Virus record (IMG/VR): IMGVR_UViG_3300008055_000033
Location: 1-21,898 of that record
DNA: 21,898 nt
Origin: a virus
Direction: 5' to 3' (one strand)
Made by a program: the position numbers and the translations under genes. Below, in pieces: positions 8,389-14,187 of the stretch. Below the pieces are notes generated by a model. The model searched no databases, was not told the DNA's origin, and was given only the letters and a program-made list of their open reading frames with translations. The first letter of the stretch is position 1. Every line of letters begins with the position of its first letter.

Positions 8389-9177
8389 TCAATAGTAACC
8401 GCCTTGCGCAGTGACGTAAAAGCCGTTAGTAAGAGCAGTAGTGCCACTATACGTAGCATATAACGCTTGACCACGTTTCAACATCAGGCCACGAATTTTT
8501 GGCGCGGTAGTGCTATTAGTGCTAGAAAAGTTTGCTCCAGCCTGTACGCTAGGGTGGTTAATCAAAGGCAGTACATTTTTTTCAGTCAAGCTATAGTACT
8601 GATTCTCGTAAACAGCAGGAATACTTACTACAAATAACGGAAAAAATTGATTAGTATTTGTGATTGATCCAGTTTCAACTAAGTAGATGCAAAAATCTAA
8701 AGGCAGACGACACTCAACGTTGCCGGTAATCGGCCCAGAAATACTCGGGATTGTACCAGTAAATGTAGTTGGTGTTACTGCAGTAACTGTGACAGCCTGA
8801 TCAATTGGAGTGGCTCCACTGCTATAAGAAGTGAAGTTTAGATAAACTTTTTGTCCGACTTGTACGTTATGGCCTCCACTGATTGTAACTACAACATTAG
8901 TGCTGTCGGCTGAATAAGTCCCAGTAGTTGGAGATACCGCATCAATAAACTCAATGTTCCGCTTCGAATATTGAAACCAAATTTCATCAATATAGGCGCC
9001 ACTGATTGATGTATCTGTTTGGGATGAGTCGACATCGAAAATTTTAGTCGCATTACCAACAGCAGTCGGGATCAGGCTTGTTGAAAATGCTTGGCCTGAA
9101 GCTACCGTTACCAAGCTAGAAGTAGTCGCCGGACGATCAACGAGGAGTGGTTGCTTGTTTGAGCTAGACGATGACAA
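8389..9177 (-). CDS. Virion structural protein with one FCCH-like module, 262 aa (TTG start)
   Basis: The frame has an in-frame TAG just upstream, and the only plausible start is TTG at 9177, preceded by GGGAG; no ATG occurs near the N-terminus. Residues about 93-150 (VVVTISGGHNVQVGQKVYLNF, then TPTTFTGTIP) form one copy of the HNxxxGxxVYLxF module found three times in the next gene. The N-terminal region resembles small phage stopper or decoration proteins without a diagnostic motif, and the C-terminus (LMLKRGQALYATYSG) is typical of beta-structured phage proteins. Shared modules and adjacency suggest that it contacts the 765-aa protein in the virion. Confidence 0.75.
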   Translation of the reverse strand: MSSSSSNKQPLLVDRPATTSSLVTVASGQAFSTSLIPTAVGNATKIFDVDSSQTDTSISGAYIDEIWFQYSKRNIEFIDAVSPTTGTYSADSTNVVVTISGGHNVQVGQKVYLNFTSYSSGATPIDQAVTVTAVTPTTFTGTIPSISGPITGNVECRLPLDFCIYLVETGSITNTNQFFPLFVVSIPAVYENQYYSLTEKNVLPLINHPSVQAGANFSSTNSTTAPKIRGLMLKRGQALYATYSGTTALTNGFYVTAQGGYY

Positions 9178-9239
9178 TTGACGCTACTCTCCCTGTGCAA
9201 TGCATTTTGTTGGGTAAATTCTAATGCAGATAACCTTGA

Positions 9240-9404
9240 TCAGGATGCTTTCTTTTTCTCAATACGCATCCGTGCTTTTTTTACAGCCTCTTTACGACGT
9301 TGCTTATCAATAGATTCTTTGTCAGATTCTTTTTCGGATTCTTGACCGCCTTTCTTTTTAAAATGGGCCAGAAGCTCCGGAGGCATCTTACCTTTGCCAG
9401 GCAT
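9240..9404 (-). CDS. Small highly charged protein, 54 aa
   Basis: Translating the minus strand from ATG at 9404 gives MPGKGKMPPELLAHFKKKGG, then a lysine/glutamate-rich helix (KESIDKQRRKEAVKKARMRI) ending KKKAS and TGA. From memory, short proteins opening MPGKGKMPPELLxxFKKK recur in structural regions of cyanophages, which supports a real gene. It is strongly basic toward the C-terminus and probably helical, compatible with binding nucleic acid or packing inside the head. No strong ribosome binding site is visible; competing hairpins lie just upstream at 9423-9448. Confidence 0.7.
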   Translation of the reverse strand: MPGKGKMPPELLAHFKKKGGQESEKESDKESIDKQRRKEAVKKARMRIEKKKAS

Positions 9405-9422
9405 TGTGTTAGCTGTTCAGGA

Positions 9423-9448
9423 CACGTATCATCGTATTCTAATACGTG
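9423..9448 (-). promoter_or_regulatory. Two mutually exclusive hairpins upstream of the 54-aa gene
   Basis: CACGTAT at 9423-9429 can pair with ATACGTG at 9442-9448, while CGTATT at 9433-9438 can pair with AATACG at 9441-9446. Both use the same 3' arm, so only one forms at a time. No T-tract follows on the minus strand, so an ordinary terminator is unlikely. Confidence 0.4.
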
Positions 9449-9458
9449 CCTAAGCTAC

Positions 9459-9749
9459 CTAGTACAAAACTTCGTCTAGGTCCTTGACCTCTCCACCTGC
9501 AGCATAAGGATTTTTAAGTACAGGCTCTTCAGCAAGATTGTTTATGTCTACGTTAAACGCATCACCAGCTAGACGAGAGCGTCCTGAATTATTACGGGGC
9601 ATCCGGCTACCTATTGCGTAATAACCACCTTCAGTAGCGAGCATTGCCTGAAAATCCTCAGCATTAGTTTTATGTGGAAATTCATGGGGTGCTTTGTTTG
9701 TGGTTATACCTAATGTATATCCCATTTTTTCGCCAGCGCGCCTAACCAT
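9459..9749 (-). CDS. Small phage protein, 96 aa, function unknown
   Basis: The frame is open further upstream, but the ATG at 9749 (MVRRAGEKMGYTLG) has AAGGAGG a few bases before it and is the clear start. The protein contains PHEFPHKTNAEDFQAML and TEGGYYAIGSRMPRNNSG, and ends with an acidic tail (GGEVKDLDEVLY). It overlaps the upstream basic-protein gene by 8 nt, so its ribosome binding site lies inside that gene. It has no signal or membrane segment. It belongs to a run of six small genes between the lytic enzymes and the structural block; its function is unknown. Confidence 0.75.
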   Translation of the reverse strand: MVRRAGEKMGYTLGITTNKAPHEFPHKTNAEDFQAMLATEGGYYAIGSRMPRNNSGRSRLAGDAFNVDINNLAEEPVLKNPYAAGGEVKDLDEVLY

Positions 9750-9981
9750 TTTGCTTCCTCCTTGAAGCCAATTCCACAGCACGTCGAGCTTTGCTTGCAC
9801 GCTCTGTGTTAGGCACAAATTGACGGCCCGTTCGAGAGGCTTGTTGTTTTTTCTTATCCGTACGTTTGCGTTCTTCAGGACTCAACTTAGCCCACGCTTC
9901 TTTAGGTAAGTACCGTTCTGTACTTTTTTGTCCAGGTTCAATTGCTTTATCGGTCATCGGATTATTGAATTGGTCCGCCAT
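9742..9981 (-). CDS. Small basic phage protein, 79 aa
   Basis: The body is lysine/arginine-rich: QKSTERYLPKEAWAKLSPEE, RKRTDKKKQQASRTGRQFVP, then NTERASKARRAVELASRR. From memory, the pattern YLPKxAWxxLSxEExxxTDxKK...GKQFVPNT occurs in small cyanophage proteins of unknown role. The start is uncertain: ATG at 9981 (MADQFNNP) overlaps the upstream stop by 20 nt, ATG at 9957 (MTDKAIEPG) begins just after that stop, and an open frame reaches 10014. No candidate has a strong ribosome binding site. The high positive charge suggests nucleic-acid binding, but no fold is recognisable. Confidence 0.7.
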   Translation of the reverse strand: MADQFNNPMTDKAIEPGQKSTERYLPKEAWAKLSPEERKRTDKKKQQASRTGRQFVPNTERASKARRAVELASRRKQNG

Positions 9982-10399
9982 ACAACCAAGCATCACAGGT
10001 GCGCGAGCCTGCACATTTAAATTTAAATAGCTGACAATATCCTAAGTTAGCGCGACACTGGACATCATAAGGATCTGCAGCTCCTTGTTCATTAATACCT
10101 TCAACAATGCAAGATAAAATTTTATCTGATTGATCAAAAGCTGCACAATTTTGACAACGTGCTGTCTGAACTGTGTCGAGATCAGTATTCCAAAGGTCGG
10201 CCTTCTTTTCCCAAAATCCAGGATCAGGTGAATCAGGATTTAAAGGACCATAAGCAAAATTTTGGATAGTCCAGTTCCGATTTTTAATATTGTCTTTAAC
10301 GTCAGTTGTGGCACGTGGGCAGGCGTCACCAACTTCTGCTACCTTTCTGTTTAGCAGAATTGTCGTTTTCGGATTGTTTTCTCCTGCTAAAAATTCCAC
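9962..10399 (-). CDS. Cysteine-rich protein, 145 aa, possible metal or Fe-S binding
   Basis: The first codon is GTG at 10399 (MEFLAGENNP). The C-terminal half holds a dense cysteine set: Cys82, Cys85, Cys97, Cys115, Cys122, Cys129 and Cys135, in the arrangement RCQNCAAFD ... YCQLFKFKCAGSRTCDAWLYGG. This resembles small phage proteins with a CxxC...C...YCxxxxFxC...CDAW pattern and is loosely like high-potential iron-sulfur or zinc-ribbon proteins. Four to eight cysteines could bind zinc or an Fe-S cluster. The N-terminal half has no known domain. It is followed by the basic 79-aa gene with overlapping reading frames. The cofactor and role are unproven. Confidence 0.75.
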   Translation of the reverse strand: MEFLAGENNPKTTILLNRKVAEVGDACPRATTDVKDNIKNRNWTIQNFAYGPLNPDSPDPGFWEKKADLWNTDLDTVQTARCQNCAAFDQSDKILSCIVEGINEQGAADPYDVQCRANLGYCQLFKFKCAGSRTCDAWLYGGPIQ

Positions 10400-10424
10400 G
10401 TCAGTAAAAGTTTATAAAAACAGT

Positions 10425-10658
10425 CTAACCTTCACCTTTCTCGTATTCTTTACGAGTCATCCATTTTTGTTCACCCCAACGATCCAGAGATTTTTGAGAT
10501 TCTGTTTTGCCCCCAGAATAACCACCTCCTCTTTTTTTATAGGCTTGCGCCAAAAGCTGTGCTTTGCGGGCCGACCATTGCCCAGGCTTCCCACCTTTAG
10601 AGCCGGCCATAATGCTGTCTTTGAGCCTTTCCCGTAACTCTGGTTTGGTGTAACTCAT
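10425..10658 (-). CDS. DUF5872-like small basic protein, 77 aa
   Basis: It begins MSYTKPELRERLKDSIMAGS and continues KGGKPGQWSARKAQLLAQAY, GGGYSGGK, SLDRWGEQKW. The order KPELRERxKxxIMAGxKGGKPGQWSARKAQL...GGGY...SLxxWxxQxW matches what I know of the DUF5872 family of short basic proteins, found in algal and giant viruses, phages and some bacteria. Function is unknown; the family is often fused to or placed near nucleic-acid-related proteins. Its start shares one base with the upstream stop (TAATG), so it is translationally coupled. Confidence 0.8.
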   Translation of the reverse strand: MSYTKPELRERLKDSIMAGSKGGKPGQWSARKAQLLAQAYKKRGGGYSGGKTESQKSLDRWGEQKWMTRKEYEKGEG

Positions 10659-10936
10659 TAAAAACCCTGCGAAGGACGTTTATTTAGGACGACGGGTGGA
10701 ATGTTATCTGCTCTACTGCGAGTGACCTCGCGCATGTAAGCAGGATTGTTTAACTGAAACCTAGGATCGTCTTCCCCATTATAAGCGACAACAAAGCCAC
10801 ACTTGTTATGCTCTTCTTTACGTTTATTATTGAAGGGGTCGCTAAAACTTGAGGTCGTCAAGCTATAGTCCCGGTACATGTTCTCATAGGTAACCGGAAA
10901 AGACGGCGAGTAGCCAGGGACAGCAGCGAATCGCAT
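10658..10936 (-). CDS. Small phage protein, 92 aa, function unknown
   Basis: The ATG at 10936 shares one base with the stop of the M23-like gene (TAATG), and its own stop shares one base with the next start, so three genes are chained. It begins MRFAAVPGYSPSFPVTYENM and is rich in Tyr, Arg and Asn (YRDYSLTTSSFSDPFNNKRK, then NKCGFVVAYNG). It has one cysteine and no signal or membrane helix. No family was recognised. Coupling to the lytic-enzyme gene suggests a co-produced virion component. Confidence 0.7.
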   Translation of the reverse strand: MRFAAVPGYSPSFPVTYENMYRDYSLTTSSFSDPFNNKRKEEHNKCGFVVAYNGEDDPRFQLNNPAYMREVTRSRADNIPPVVLNKRPSQGF

Positions 10937-11625
10937 TACGCTAAATAATTTGGGGTTTGATTAAACGCACCCATCAAAAGCTGTATTAGGTTAATTGAAG
11001 ATTTAATCTCCGGCGTTCCTGAAGATAGAAGCTGCTGCATATATGTACCTAAGAAATCATCAGTACTTTGTTTCTGAGCAGTAGATGCGCCAGGGAGGAT
11101 AATAAAAGTGTCTCCCTGTCTTGTTTGTTGCGGAGTTGATTGAGTCGTTGCAGGTTGAGGTGTGATTTGCGGTGTGGTTTGTTCTGACGTCTTACCGCCG
11201 ACAGTATGGAGTAAACGGACTTCGTAGGGAGTACCCTGAGCATCAGTTGTTTTGATGCTGCCATAACCACGGCCAGGGGTAAAAGTTCCGGGACCTTCCC
11301 ATGCCAATTGTGTTCCTCCAGCAACACCATAATCGTGCCCTAAGTGAAACGTCGACGCACCTTTAGTGGGTGCAGCACGCTTACCGTAACCAGACGTAAT
11401 CGTATACGCAGGATTCCATTGTTCACCTTGCTGCTGCCACAAAGCTTTACGTTCTTTTCCTACTTTTAAACGAGTTAGCAAAGAACGGATTGTACCAGGA
11501 TCGATATATTGCCCGTCTTTCAAGACACGTACATCTAAGTGCGGTCCTGTAGTTGGAAAAATATCTTCACCTGGATTTGCAACATAACCGACGTCTAAAT
11601 AGCCCTGCGTATCCGATTTAGCCAT
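10936..11625 (-). CDS. M23-like peptidoglycan endopeptidase with permuted motifs and C-terminal shared module, 229 aa
   Basis: Residues 22-50 (TTGPHLDVRVLKDGQYIDPG) look like the end of a LytM/M23 domain, normally TGPHLHFEVRxxGxxxDP. Residues 78-142 look like its beginning and middle: SGYGKRAAPTKG, STFHLGHDYGVAGGTQL, RGYGSIK, and LLHT. The motifs are thus in circularly permuted order. His94 and Asp98 fit the HxxxD zinc motif and His140 the third motif, but the usual HxH is His29-Leu-Asp31. A Gln/Thr/Pro-rich linker (about 144-171) leads to a C-terminal module (172-229) shared with the next lytic gene. It likely cleaves peptide cross-links as a virion-borne or lysis enzyme, but activity is not certain given the changed residue. 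It starts 9 nt after the stop of the transglycosylase gene. Confidence 0.7.
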   Translation of the reverse strand: MAKSDTQGYLDVGYVANPGEDIFPTTGPHLDVRVLKDGQYIDPGTIRSLLTRLKVGKERKALWQQQGEQWNPAYTITSGYGKRAAPTKGASTFHLGHDYGVAGGTQLAWEGPGTFTPGRGYGSIKTTDAQGTPYEVRLLHTVGGKTSEQTTPQITPQPATTQSTPQQTRQGDTFIILPGASTAQKQSTDDFLGTYMQQLLSSGTPEIKSSINLIQLLMGAFNQTPNYLA

Positions 11626-11634
11626 GGCAAGTGT

Positions 11635-12231
11635 TTAATATTGTGGTGCTTGGTCTAGGCCAAAGGCTTTGGTCAATAATGCGATGGACTCAAGACCTGG
11701 CGATATTTTTGGAGTCTCTGGATTGAGAATATTCTTTAAGATGAATCTATCTAAATTCTCTTTGGGATCGATCTGTGGCGGCATCCCCCCAAACAGAATA
11801 AAAGTGCGCCCACCAGGAGCGGCTGCTGTATCCTGCGTGGGTTGCTGTGTAGCCGCTTGGGCAGTTTGTGTAGCCTGTGCAGCTTGTTGTGCTTGTGGCA
11901 GAAAATCCTTATACTTACCACTCTTATAAACTGACCAAGCGCCTAAACCTTGGCTACCTAAAATTTGTTTTGCAGCCTTAACGTTTGTCTCTGGATCAAA
12001 AAGTTGCTCTTCTTTTTGGAGACCAAACTGTTTCATGCGTGCGGGGCCTAACCCACCGTACATGTTGACTTGAAACAGTCCATAGGATTTGTCAAGCCCA
12101 GTAGGATTAAAAGCTTTCGCGCGGCCACCAGATTCTGCCATCGCAATAGCAGTCATCGTCGGGATCTTATCTTGTGGGAATCCCTGTTGCTGAAGAAGGG
12201 ATGCGATTTGTTGTGGGTTGAGCTGGGACAT
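11635..12231 (-). CDS. Lytic transglycosylase-like muralytic enzyme with C-terminal shared module, 198 aa
   Basis: From ATG 12231 the protein has a lysozyme/SLT-like core: IAMAESGG (Glu33 the likely catalytic acid), SYGLFQVNM (49-57), a D-P-E-TNVKAAKQILG helix (about 79-92) and WSVYKSGKY, the usual order of the family. A Gln/Ala/Thr-rich linker (about 113-140) leads to a C-terminal module (TFILFGG ... LTKAFGLDQAPQY) shared with the following M23-like protein. It probably cuts glycan strands during DNA entry or lysis. The frame is also open back to ATG 12390, giving an N-terminus with a hydrophobic stretch and an SADA-K site like a signal peptide, but that start would overlap the upstream gene by 137 nt and lacks a ribosome binding site, so I prefer 12231. 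Confidence 0.8.
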   Translation of the reverse strand: MSQLNPQQIASLLQQQGFPQDKIPTMTAIAMAESGGRAKAFNPTGLDKSYGLFQVNMYGGLGPARMKQFGLQKEEQLFDPETNVKAAKQILGSQGLGAWSVYKSGKYKDFLPQAQQAAQATQTAQAATQQPTQDTAAAPGGRTFILFGGMPPQIDPKENLDRFILKNILNPETPKISPGLESIALLTKAFGLDQAPQY

Positions 12232-12253
12232 GACAGAACTGGACTGTTTGGCG

Positions 12254-12733
12254 TCAGCGGAAGTCGGTTGAGAGCATAAGGCGAGTGCCAACAGCGACGT
12301 CGGCAGGGCCTGGAAGGGCTTGAATAAATTCAGCACCTTCCCGATTAAACCGATACCGGGCTTGTTCGGGATTTCGGTAATTGGGGACATAAAGATGTAG
12401 GGCTAATCGATCCGTCTCGTATATGTAAATTGCCGTCCAGGTTTTCAGCGTGTCTCTAAAATCAGAGGTTGCAATCGTACGATCGACGTCACCGGCTATA
12501 CTTTCGATACGACTCCTGGGAACAGTATTGTTGTTCACACTTCCAGTCATGTCAGTGCGCTTTTCAGCTTCATCGCACCGACTGACTTGTTCGACAATTT
12601 TTGAATACCAGAACGAATCTGGGATGTTGTTGACAGCTTCTTCAAGACGCGCTAAATCACCTGCCGGAATAGACGTGGTGTTGTAACCAAGATGCCAGCG
12701 AACTTTAGACTTGAGGAAGGTATCGAGTTGCAT
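12254..12733 (-). CDS. Putative head-tail connector / neck protein, 159 aa
   Basis: It begins MQLDTFLKSKVRWHLGYNT and is mostly helical (IPAGDLARLEEAVNNIPDSF, SKIVEQVSRCDEAEKR). The C-terminus has YVPNYRNPEQARYRFNREGA, FIQALPGPADVAVG. From memory, proteins with VRWHLGYN...IPAGDxARLEEA and PNYRxPxxARYRFxRxGxEFIxAL are conserved in cyanophage structural regions. Placement after the capsid genes, length and helical character fit an adaptor that joins the portal to the tail, but no decisive motif is visible. A 7-bp inverted repeat (TACTCAA at 12734-12740, TTGAGTA at 12754-12760) lies directly upstream. Confidence 0.6.
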   Translation of the reverse strand: MQLDTFLKSKVRWHLGYNTTSIPAGDLARLEEAVNNIPDSFWYSKIVEQVSRCDEAEKRTDMTGSVNNNTVPRSRIESIAGDVDRTIATSDFRDTLKTWTAIYIYETDRLALHLYVPNYRNPEQARYRFNREGAEFIQALPGPADVAVGTRLMLSTDFR

Positions 12734-12805
12734 TACTCAAAAGAAATGCGTTATTGAGTACAACTTTTTAGTTATACCCAATAACACACTAGCACGCGCA
12801 AATTA

Positions 12806-13246
12806 TCACTCGACGCGAACGAGATTATCCTTAAACATCTCGTCCCAATCAATTCGCTTAATTGATTTAAGTTGATCTAGTCGAGTGAATTTCTCCCCAG
12901 GTAATGAGAGTTGCAGGTCTTTGATGTCACGTGCGGTTTTCAAACCAACCCCAGGCAGCGCATCCGCAATTTGGCGCGCACTTGCTGTGTTGATGTTAAT
13001 ACGTACGTCCAACGGGAACGTCTCACGTTGCGTTGGTTTAGGTGGTTTTACTCCTTCAGCCTCAAGCTGAACGGTCAATCGCTCTTCTGTCCGAATTTTC
13101 TCGTTTGTTGCCTCTAGATGCGGTGTTAGATCAGCCTCGTTCACATATAGAACTTCATCTTGAGAATCGATGCACATCACAATGTCCTCACCATGTTTAG
13201 AGATCATTTCAACAAGACCTCCAGTCAGGCGGTATTGATACAGCAT
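12806..13246 (-). CDS. Helix-hairpin-helix (ComEA-type) DNA-binding protein, 146 aa
   Basis: The C-terminal half is a clear helix-hairpin-helix unit: ININTASARQIADALPGVG (residues 83-101), LKTARDIKDLQ, then FTRLDQLKSIKRIDWDEMF, the order seen in ComEA/UvrC-type domains that bind the DNA backbone without sequence specificity. The N-terminal half (MLYQYRLTGGLVEMISKHGE) looks like a small beta domain. There is no signal peptide, so it acts in the cytoplasm or in the virion. It lies between the capsid terminator and the connector-like gene, so a role in DNA retention at the portal or in genome ejection is possible. That role is inference; DNA binding rests on a well-known motif. Confidence 0.8.
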   Translation of the reverse strand: MLYQYRLTGGLVEMISKHGEDIVMCIDSQDEVLYVNEADLTPHLEATNEKIRTEERLTVQLEAEGVKPPKPTQRETFPLDVRININTASARQIADALPGVGLKTARDIKDLQLSLPGEKFTRLDQLKSIKRIDWDEMFKDNLVRVE

Positions 13247-13302
13247 TTTTGTTAGTTGAACCTTCGATTAGCTTATCAAAATAAATCCTATACGCCTAGA
13301 CA

Positions 13303-13328
13303 CAAAAAACGGACCCTGAAAGGCCCGT
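13303..13328 (-). terminator. Rho-independent terminator after the capsid genes
   Basis: On the minus strand ACGGGCC (13328-13322) pairs with GGTCCGT (13315-13309), with one G-T pair and a 6-nt loop, followed by a run of T (13309-13304). It lies just past the stop of the 272-aa head protein and would limit transcription of downstream genes relative to the capsid genes. Confidence 0.8.
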
Positions 13329-13350
13329 TCGTTGCTTCTTGGAGTTACAA

Positions 13351-14169
13351 TCAGATGTCGTCGCCGCCCACTTGAGAGGCGAAGTCGATGTACTCGTTGA
13401 TCGTTTCCCAGCCAGCGGCGGCGGCAGGGCGGATGTAATTCACGCGGCACACCAGGTAGCCAGCCTTGCCAGCATCCTTGTCAGCCTGACTGATGAACAC
13501 ACCGTCGCCATCCACGGTGGTAGAGGTCACGCCGTTGACGTTGAACACCTTGAAGGTGGTGTCAGCGGTGACGCGATAGAACATCGAGTTGGCAAAGTCA
13601 GCCGCCACGATGCCCGCAGTAGTCACGCCACTGGTGAAGGGCAGATCTGCAACTGCGGTGTCGCTCAGACCCTGAGCAAACAGGCTGCTGGTAGCAGACA
13701 CAATCGCGCTAGCAGCGGCCAGACCATTGGCCTGAGACGAAGGCACGCCGAAGGGAACGCCAGCGTTATTGGGGCCGAGCAGCAGACCCTCAGTGCTGGT
13801 ACCGCCGATGTCGGCGGTCACAGGAGATGCAGGGAAGCCAGCCAGTCCACCAGAGGGCAGGTCCTGAGCCACAGCAATAGAAGCACCGTAGACATAAGCA
13901 GGACGAGCTGCGCTAGCTTGCACCACAAGAGAGGTGCGGTTGTCACGCACGCGATCGTCAGGACGACGATCAGGCGAGGGGACAATGATGTCGAAGCTCT
14001 TGAAGTTAGCCTTGTCAGCAGCGAGATTATCGATCTTGACAAAGCCGATCAACTCGTAAGCTTCTACGCCAGGCCAAGCATAAACACCTTCAGTGTTGTA
14101 CGAGGAGAGGCGGTTGATTTGGTTACCGGGTTGCAGAATTGCACCGGCTTCTTCTTTATAAGTAGCCAT
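13351..14169 (-). CDS. Second abundant head protein (decoration / capsid-associated), 272 aa
   Basis: The ATG at 14169 is preceded by AAGGAGGT, one of the strongest ribosome binding sites in the window. The protein starts MATYKEEAGAILQPGNQINR and is rich in Ala, Gly, Val and Thr, with few Cys or Trp, as in abundant phage shell proteins (LAAASAIVSATSSLFAQGLS, FYRVTADTTFKVFNVNG). It lies 18 nt after the major capsid gene and just before a terminator. Codon use is distinctly more GC-ending than in the fibre genes, as in the capsid gene, consistent with high expression. No family signature identifies it; a decoration or stabilising protein is most likely, and a tail-tube protein is an alternative. 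Confidence 0.7.
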   Translation of the reverse strand: MATYKEEAGAILQPGNQINRLSSYNTEGVYAWPGVEAYELIGFVKIDNLAADKANFKSFDIIVPSPDRRPDDRVRDNRTSLVVQASAARPAYVYGASIAVAQDLPSGGLAGFPASPVTADIGGTSTEGLLLGPNNAGVPFGVPSSQANGLAAASAIVSATSSLFAQGLSDTAVADLPFTSGVTTAGIVAADFANSMFYRVTADTTFKVFNVNGVTSTTVDGDGVFISQADKDAGKAGYLVCRVNYIRPAAAAGWETINEYIDFASQVGGDDI

Positions 14170-14187
14170 TTGTTAAGTACCTCCTTA

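Noticed and set aside
11049-11330. 93-codon minus-strand frame within the M23-like gene
   Set aside because: It overlaps recognised M23 motifs and the linker in another frame; its Leu/Arg/Gln-rich product has no features of a real protein.
12232-12390. Lipoprotein signal on the long form of the transglycosylase
   Set aside because: The residues before the cysteine (L-A-L-C) do not fit the usual lipobox, which needs a small residue at position -1.
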